Shown piece by piece: positions 57,977 through 64,000 of a stretch of 64,000 bases of DNA (positions are counted from its first letter, which is position 1; each line of letters begins with the position of its first letter). The stretch is taken from positions 372,001-436,000 of the forward strand of contig JAPEHQ010000018.1 in the NCBI GenBank assembly GCA_027405735.1. The letters run 5' to 3'. The stretch comes from Mucor racemosus (taxonomy: Eukaryota > Mucoromycota > Mucoromycetes > Mucorales > Mucoraceae). The notes below the pieces were generated by a model. The model ran no database searches and was not told the DNA's origin. It saw only the letters and a list, made by a program, of their open reading frames with translations. The translations under genes and the position numbers were made by a program.

Positions 57977-59627
57977 ATGAGCACCATTGATTCTTGTTCT
58001 GTTAATGGATCACGAGTCCGTAGACGTGACCAATTTAAGTCTTTTGTATCTTCCAAAAGCCAAGCTATTAAACAGTATTATGCCACACCTTCTTCTTCTT
58101 CCTCGTCGTCTTCAATCACAGAACGAGAAATGGACAGCAATTTAAAGCGAAGTGATACTCAAGAAATTGATGATATTTTGAAAGATCCGACTCCTGAAAT
58201 TGTTCAGCCTCAATGTATGCTATTTCCAACTTATGCTTGTCAGTACAATGCAGAAGATCAAGAAACAAAATATAAAATTGTTCTTGCTGGTTGGGCTTTT
58301 GCCCAACCTGGCTCAAGTCGTTTGGATCGTTGGTTACTAGGTACCTATCTATGTTTGTCCTGGTTAAATATAGATTCTAATACAATATTTTTTACTTAGC
58401 GGCCGGTAGAACTTATGGTGGATTAGCTAGAGATTCTGTCGAAGATAATCATTTTTCAACATTATTAAACCAATTCCGGTGTCAAACAATGCGAATGGTT
58501 GATATTCAATTAACTTTACCAGGCATTATTGCACAAAAAATCATCGACGATAATGAAGATCATATTTCAGTCGAGCGCCAAGAGAAGATCAGAGATTATG
58601 CTGCATCTGTCAATACTGGCCCAAGCGGTAGATTTCAAAAAGAAGTATTTTTAGACTTGGATGAAGTTTTGGCATTAAAAGAAAAACAAGATCATTTAAC
58701 AGTACAGGCTAGTTTCACCGAGAATGGTACTAGTACAAACATAATGATGCAACTTATACATATTTAACTTTTGATATAATAGAACCACCATTTCCTGGTT
58801 ACATTGATATTATTGAACCATATGGCATATCAATTATTTCTGACATTGACGATACAATCAAAGTTACGGATATTTTAGACGGTAAAGACGCTATACTACA
58901 AAATACATTTTTTAAGACTGCAGTTGAGGTCCCACATATGAACGAAGTGTTTAGATCATGGGCGAATGAAGGGGCACATGTTCATTATGTGTCAAATTCG
59001 CCTTGGCAAGTTTATCCCGCTTTGAGTGAGTTTATCAGCAACATGCAATTTCCACAAGGAAGTATGCATCTAAGAGCTGTCAGTACCCAAGAACTCATTC
59101 GTGGCAAACCCGGTAAACACAAATTGGAAACGATTCCAAAGATTCTTCAAGATTTTCCTCAACGTAAATTTATTTTGGTTGGAGATTCTGGTGAAATTGA
59201 TCCTGAAGTGTATCAGCAAATTTATAACCAATACCCTGACCAAATTATAAAGATATTTATTCACGATGTAACGTCTCAACGTGCAAGAGATGCTGATAAA
59301 TTAGATCAAGAAAAGCCAGATTCATATTATAAAAGTTTACGAAAATTCTTATCAAAGGAATCTTCGTTACTAAGAAGAGGGTCTACTTCACAACTGGCTA
59401 TGGATGCTATGGCAGAAACAGAAGTTCCAGAAGAACAACAACAAATATCAAATCCAAATATTCCTCTATTAACAAAGCTGGAACAGTTCGAAGAACGTAT
59501 GAAGAGAGCATCAACTGGTATGAGAGAGGGTGTATTTACAGTATTTACATTAGCATCACAACTTATGTTGGATCCTGTTGTTGCAGAAGAGTTTTTAATG
59601 TCAAAAACTACAGATTTATCTATCTAG
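57977..59627 (+). CDS. APP1: APP1-type phosphatidate phosphatase (DUF2183)
   Basis: Exons 57977..58340, 58400..58726, 58783..59627; 511 aa. The family dephosphorylates phosphatidic acid at actin patches and endocytic sites. The catalytic HAD-like motif DxDxT is at residues 251-255 within IISDIDDTIKVTDI, followed by VHYVSNSPWQVYP, GKHKLETIPKILQDFP and the second acidic motif ILVGDSGEIDPEVY. The N-terminal part contains a Ser-run and KIVLAGWAFAQPGSSRLDRW, as in App1 homologues. Intron 2 (56 nt) removes what looks like a frameshift near 58740: without splicing, the frame ends at 58767. The stop is 25 bp from the stop of convergent MAK3. Confidence 0.93.
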
Positions 59628-59652
59628 AAGCTAATAAAGAAAACCATTTGTT

Positions 59653-60269
59653 TCATACTATTTGAGCATCTTTGATCATTGTTTTACAAAATAATTTGAG
59701 TCGAAATGCATCTACTCCATTTAAATAATATCTATAAAGACGCTTGTCTTTGATAAATCCCAATCTTTGGTATAATCCAAGCGCACCCAAATTCGTGAAT
59801 TCTGTTTCTAACACAACCTATTGGAATCAAGTCAATATAACAAAATAATAAATGATTGCAAATCGTTCATACTTCGTCTGCATTCATATCCTTCATAGCA
59901 TGAATAGCCATCTTTACTAAATTGGATCCAATGGACATTTTACGATATGATTTTGCTACTGCCAACATGGCAATATATCCTCTAAGTCTATCTTTGTGTC
60001 TATCCAATTTACAAATAATTACACCAACATACTTGTCGCCATCTTTTGCCTAGAATTATCATGGTTATTTTTCTTTCTTTTGAGAGATGAGAAATAGAAT
60101 ATAAATTTACCAAAAAACACAAATTTGGCCAGTTGTGTATAAAATAGCGATAGGTATAAACCGAATATGGCTCTGATAGATCATTTTCAATCAAATGAAT
60201 GATATCAGGTAGCTGTAATTCTGAACTGTATTCACTGTATTTAATATTTTCTTTGCTAATGGTGGCCAT
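59653..60269 (-). CDS. MAK3: NatC N-terminal acetyltransferase catalytic subunit
   Basis: Exons 60269..60111, 60049..59873, 59817..59653; 166 aa. This is Naa30/Mak3, which acetylates the N-terminal Met of proteins starting Met-hydrophobic. The GNAT fold is complete: [41 protein letters not shown] (the acetyl-CoA loop), [20 protein letters not shown] (beta5/helix with Glu for substrate) and the family-specific [20 protein letters not shown]. The N-terminal block [18 protein letters not shown] is also typical of Naa30. It shares about 185 bp of divergent promoter with the Sae2/CtIP gene. Confidence 0.94.
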
Positions 60270-60454
60270 AACGAATAAGATATACTACAGTGGAAAAAGT
60301 GTTGTATTCCATTTTATTTCATTTTTATAATTCTCATCATATATAGAGTCACGGTATCAAGGGGCCAAGTGCTGTTAATTCAAATTGAAAAGAAACTGCA
60401 CAGCTTTTCACTTTATTTCCACGCAAATAAGTATCAGTATACCTCAATAGCTCA

Positions 60455-62372
60455 ATGAGCATCAATCAACAGGATTATGCAAATGGTATTCAAAAGACTT
60501 TAACTAGGCTCTTGGGTAAAGAGCCTGAAAATAAAGCCTCCATTGAATGGAAAAATTGGCGTATAGGTTTGAGCGGATGCATACAATCATTTGCGCGTGA
60601 ATTAAACACGGTTTTTTTTTTAATACTTAGAATCCCTAGAAACAAAGTGTGATAAAGAGAGGAAAACTATACGAGTTCTTCGAGATAGTAACAGCCAACA
60701 ACTAGACACATTGAATTCACAATTAAAGCAAGCATTAGGATCCAATGAAAAGTTAAAAGAACTAGAGATTGCCGAAATTAAATTGAAATACGATAACCAA
60801 TTTAAAGAGCATGAACATAAAATTAAACAATTGACACAATCGTTGAATCACTATAAAGATTTAACTGCTTACTATAAAACTGCTCAACCTGAAGACGAAC
60901 AAACTATAGCATTGAAGGTCAGAATAGCTGAATTAGAGAACCATGTGAAATTGCAAGGCGAAAAAACCCAAGGTACTAAATAGTAACAAAAATTCAATGA
61001 TGCCCTGATACTGATTAAAATTTGAAGACTTGAAAGATCAACTTCAAAGACAAAAATCTGTCAATGAGGAAAACAAGACATATAGAAATGCTTTGCCTCA
61101 CAATCAAAGCAATTTTCAGCGTGAAATTGATGTTTTGCTGCGGGATCAACAAAGTACAATTTTTATTCAAAATACAAATATCATGACAGAAGTCTAACTT
61201 ATACATTCACAGCAAAACAGGAAATATTCGATAAAGACATATCCACATTAAAAGAGGACAAATTAGATTTACTACAGACAATTGCTAATCAAGCCAGCAA
61301 AATAACTGAATTAGAAATAATGGTCGAATGTAAGTAACTAGACAGCAATGGCTTGATCTTTTTGTTTATTAATGACTATATCAATAGTATTGAAAAGCAA
61401 CAAGTCAGAGCTTGAAATTAGATGTAGAAGACTGTATGAGCAGTAAGTTCAAATCAAAAAAATTCGACGTATTGCTATTGACATCAAAAATTATAGAATC
61501 GGCTCTACTGCAAAATCAAATTACAAATCACAAAAAACTTACGAGAGCAAACCAAATTTGATGCAAAAATCCATAGGTTTAATGTTTTATGACCAAGAGC
61601 TATCATCGTCTGCATCAACGAAAATATCTACAGACATATCCACACACACAACTCCATCCGCATCAAGATCAAATTCACATGTGTCAGTAGATACAGCGCC
61701 GACAGTAGTTGAAAATGCAGAACAGCCTATACACAAACTTAATCATTCTGCTAGCGTAATACCTCAGAAAAGATCATTATCAACTACTCTGTCAGACAAG
61801 ACAAACAATGTTACCGAAACCATCAAAAGTAAAAAAGGGAAAGGCCCTGCTGGCATTGTTAAATGTGAGCAAGTTGATACAGATCTACTCAACGGGATAG
61901 AAAATATTCCCTTTTTAGCACAAGCATCATCAAGAAAAGCAGCATCAAATTCAATAAACCAAACATCATCAAAAAAAACAGCATCAATCTCAACAAACCA
62001 AAGATCAAATAGAAACCAACAAATCCCATCAAGAAAAAATCAATTTTCAGGAACAAGTATATCATCTTCTCCTCTCAGATGCAATTCTCGTCATCGTGGA
62101 GATAGATCACACATGGATGGCGAAGCCTGTGTTTCATGCATTAACGTAAATAATTGATATTTTCTTGTAATACATTTACTTATAATATTTTGTTCATTAT
62201 GTAGTTTTATGGCTCAGAAGTCATATCCGCAAATATTGATGGAACTCAACGACAAGTGACAGGAGAAGACCGTATTCAACTTAATTCAAGACATCGACAA
62301 CACCGTAATGAACGTGCTAAAACACCACCAGGTTTCTGGAATTTGGATTTTAATACACCTGAAAGACCGTAG
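60455..62372 (+). CDS. SAE2: Sae2/CtIP/Ctp1-type DNA-end-resection factor
   Basis: Seven exons: 60455..60560, 60631..60972, 61028..61153, 61213..61329, 61388..61442, 61497..62145, 62205..62372; 520 aa. CtIP-family proteins activate Mre11-Rad50 to start double-strand-break resection. The C-terminus has the family hallmarks: a C-x2-C pair (ACVSCIN, Cys460 and Cys463), the DNA-binding R-H-R (SRHRQHR, about 494-496) and TPPGFWNLDF (505-514). The N-terminal 40-210 is coiled coil (SLETKCDKERKTIRVLRDSN, QLTQSLNHYKDL), as expected for the tetramerising part. The middle is Ser/Thr-rich and disordered. Introns 1 and 3 were placed by phase, since read-through in each case runs into stops. Confidence 0.88.
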
Positions 62373-62538
62373 ATCGTTCTAATCATTTATTATGTACATT
62401 TTAAAGAATAAAAGCCTTGATATAAGGATTTTATAATGATTTTTACTTATCAGCCCTTTCTTTTCTCGAAATGATTTTTTTTTAAAAAAAAAGCTCGTGC
62501 AACATTGAAATCAAGGATAATGCTCATATATAATTTTA

Positions 62539-64000
62539 TTATTTCCGTAATGAAGATGAAGATGCAGAGGAAGAAGTGGGAGATGTGGTAGTGACATTAC
62601 TATTCATTAATGTTTCAAACTGTTTTCCAATCGCTTCTACACGCCCACTTTGCTTCCAAAATGCTTCTTCACTATTACCTTGATCCTGTCGCTGTTTCTG
62701 TTGCTGGTGTATATTACGATGAGGCGAGGAAACAGATTTTGATCTAGGTTTGGCAGGAGGCGCTCGAGGAGGGCGCGGTGGTAAGTTTTGTTGTTGATTA
62801 CTATTACTAGTAGCAGGCGATCGACTTGGTTTTGGAGGAGGGATTTTTATTGAGGGAGATATGCTATTAGTTGTCTTTTTCATTAAATCGGTATCTGACA
62901 TTGTCTTGGCATGAAATATTCTTCTTGGTGTATTGGTGGGTGGTAGTGGAGGTGTAGGTGGAACTCCATGCTGATCTGATATAGACAAATTGCGAGGCTT
63001 TTGTGGTAATGGAGGGGGAGTTTTACTCTTCTTAACTCCTTCAAATATGTCTCGATAATGCTCAACCATGCAGTGAAACAATGCTCGCCCAATATTTAAG
63101 GTAGGAATAAAAATTACTGCTAAATTTGAGATGGTCATTCTATTTTCTGGTTCGTGATCAGCAACATTTTTAAGATGTTTACAGAGAAGTTGTAGTAGAC
63201 AAAAGCTATATATTGGTAGTTTCGAAGTAACTGATCGCACAGTTTTTAATAAATCAGGCGAGATTGGTGGCAATTTACTTGTCTCCACAGTTGAAAGAGA
63301 TGTCGTAACGTTAATTGTATCTTCCATTGCTTTTTTATCTCCTTCATTTGATGCTTTGATTGACTGCAAAAATTGTTGAGAATATTCATGGTTTAGTTCG
63401 AGTGGAATAATCGGCTCAGGAACTAGAAAATACTATTAGATTATATTTTATCACAAGTGATATTGTAGACACACTTTACGTTCTCTTAAATACATCTTTA
63501 GTAATGTTCCGACAGCATGAGGATCAGGTTTTGTTACATCAAAATCAATATCAGATCCTATTGAACGTGTTAAAACATGTGAAATAGCATAAATTTATAA
63601 AGAATACCATCATTAAAGACTGCTCGTAATTTGTTAACAGTGATTGTACTTCCAGGAATCCTAATTAGAATATTAAATAAACCACAGTTATTTCTAATTA
63701 GAGCAAATTTTACCTATATAAACCAACTTCATGTATGCCTGCAAGAAAATGTTTAAGATAAGCATGTACAAGTATGACTTATATTAAATAGATACACATA
63801 CCAACATCATTTAAATACTCTATACATCTCCTGAAAACAGCAGGTATTAAATCATCTGCATCAATCTTTGTCAATGCAACTGCTACCTCTAAAGGCATTC
63901 CAAACACTGCATTTTCAGATTGAGATTGATGTTGTCGAGATATTGAATTATTATTGTTATAAGCGTTTTCCTCTAAATTTTAATTATGTATTAGTAACTC
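62539..64000 (-). CDS. Rho GTPase-activating protein, 3' part (5' end outside window)
   Basis: Exons visible: 63972..63802, 63738..63714 (25 nt), 63660..63608, 63557..63480, 63422..62539; the 5' end lies beyond the window and an upstream intron fills 63973-64000. The RhoGAP domain contains VFGMPLEVAVALTKID, IPAVFRRCIEYLNDVG, then GIHEVGLYRIPGS with the catalytic arginine finger (encoded across a microexon), KLRAVFNDG, YSFCLLQLLCKHLKNVA and ENRMTISNLAVIFIPTL. The C-terminal 150 residues are proline-rich (TPPPLPQKP, VPPTPPLPPTN, PPRPPRAPPAKPR) and suit SH3 binding. It stimulates GTP hydrolysis by Rho/Cdc42-type GTPases; the exact target is unknown. It is convergent with the Sae2-type gene. Confidence 0.92.

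Noticed and set aside
58720..58785. Apparent frameshift in APP1
   Set aside because: A 56-nt GT-AG intron (58727..58782) restores phase and joins conserved sequence, so no mutation is needed.
1..64000. CRISPR arrays, prokaryotic operons or prophage
   Set aside because: No regularly spaced direct repeats and no bacterial gene organisation; the sequence is clearly eukaryotic with spliceosomal introns.

Overview
The window is nuclear DNA of a fungus, most probably an early-diverging Mucoromycota/Mucorales-type genome. This rests on visibly AT-rich sequence, many short GT-AG introns of about 50-70 nt, tiny exons, fungal-specific genes (a DASH-complex Dad3-like subunit, an APP1-type phosphatidate phosphatase, a fungal SIN3) and heavy Tc1/mariner, LTR and LINE debris between compact gene islands. 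The species assignment is inference; no search was possible.

Layout. 1-2.9 kb: 3' end of an RGG-rich protein gene, a CinA/FLAD1-type molybdopterin-binding-domain gene, and convergent to it a CCCH-finger plus methyltransferase gene. 2.9-11.4 kb: gene-poor, with an unclassified repeat (family B) split by a solo-LTR-like element (family A), a palindromic MITE and a dynein intermediate-chain pseudogene fragment. 11.4-16.6 kb: tRNA-Arg(ACG), SNX3, TRM1, a PTRHD1-like Pth2 gene, DAD3 and a small YABBY/HMG-like gene. 16.6-18.6 kb: nothing recognised. 18.6-28.1 kb: RING E3 ligase, an orphan gene, a dead DDE transposase, a GPI-type cell-surface protein, a small coiled-coil gene, a fasciclin-domain protein and an acidic low-complexity protein. 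28.1-32.2 kb: second, inverted copy of family B, split by a solo LTR of family C. 32.2-44.7 kb: cardiolipin synthase, a kinesin-like protein lacking its P-loop, NUC1, an ankyrin protein, EMG1/NEP1 and SIN3. 44.7-58 kb: a transposon graveyard with LINE reverse-transcriptase fragments, LTRs, an extremely AT-rich block, a full-length but dead Tc1-type element with 210-bp compound inverted repeats, nested MITEs, tRNA-His(GTG) and a tandem repeat beside it. 58-64 kb: APP1, the NatC subunit MAK3/NAA30, a Sae2/CtIP/Ctp1 homologue and the 3' part of a RhoGAP gene.

The genes are housekeeping genes of unrelated pathways (rRNA and tRNA modification, lipid metabolism, chromatin repression, DNA-end resection, trafficking), with no operon-like logic. 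Several neighbours are convergent with stop codons only 2-40 bp apart, or share short divergent promoters. Exon structures were derived by hand by matching GT-AG sites to reading-frame phase. They are internally consistent but not transcript-supported.
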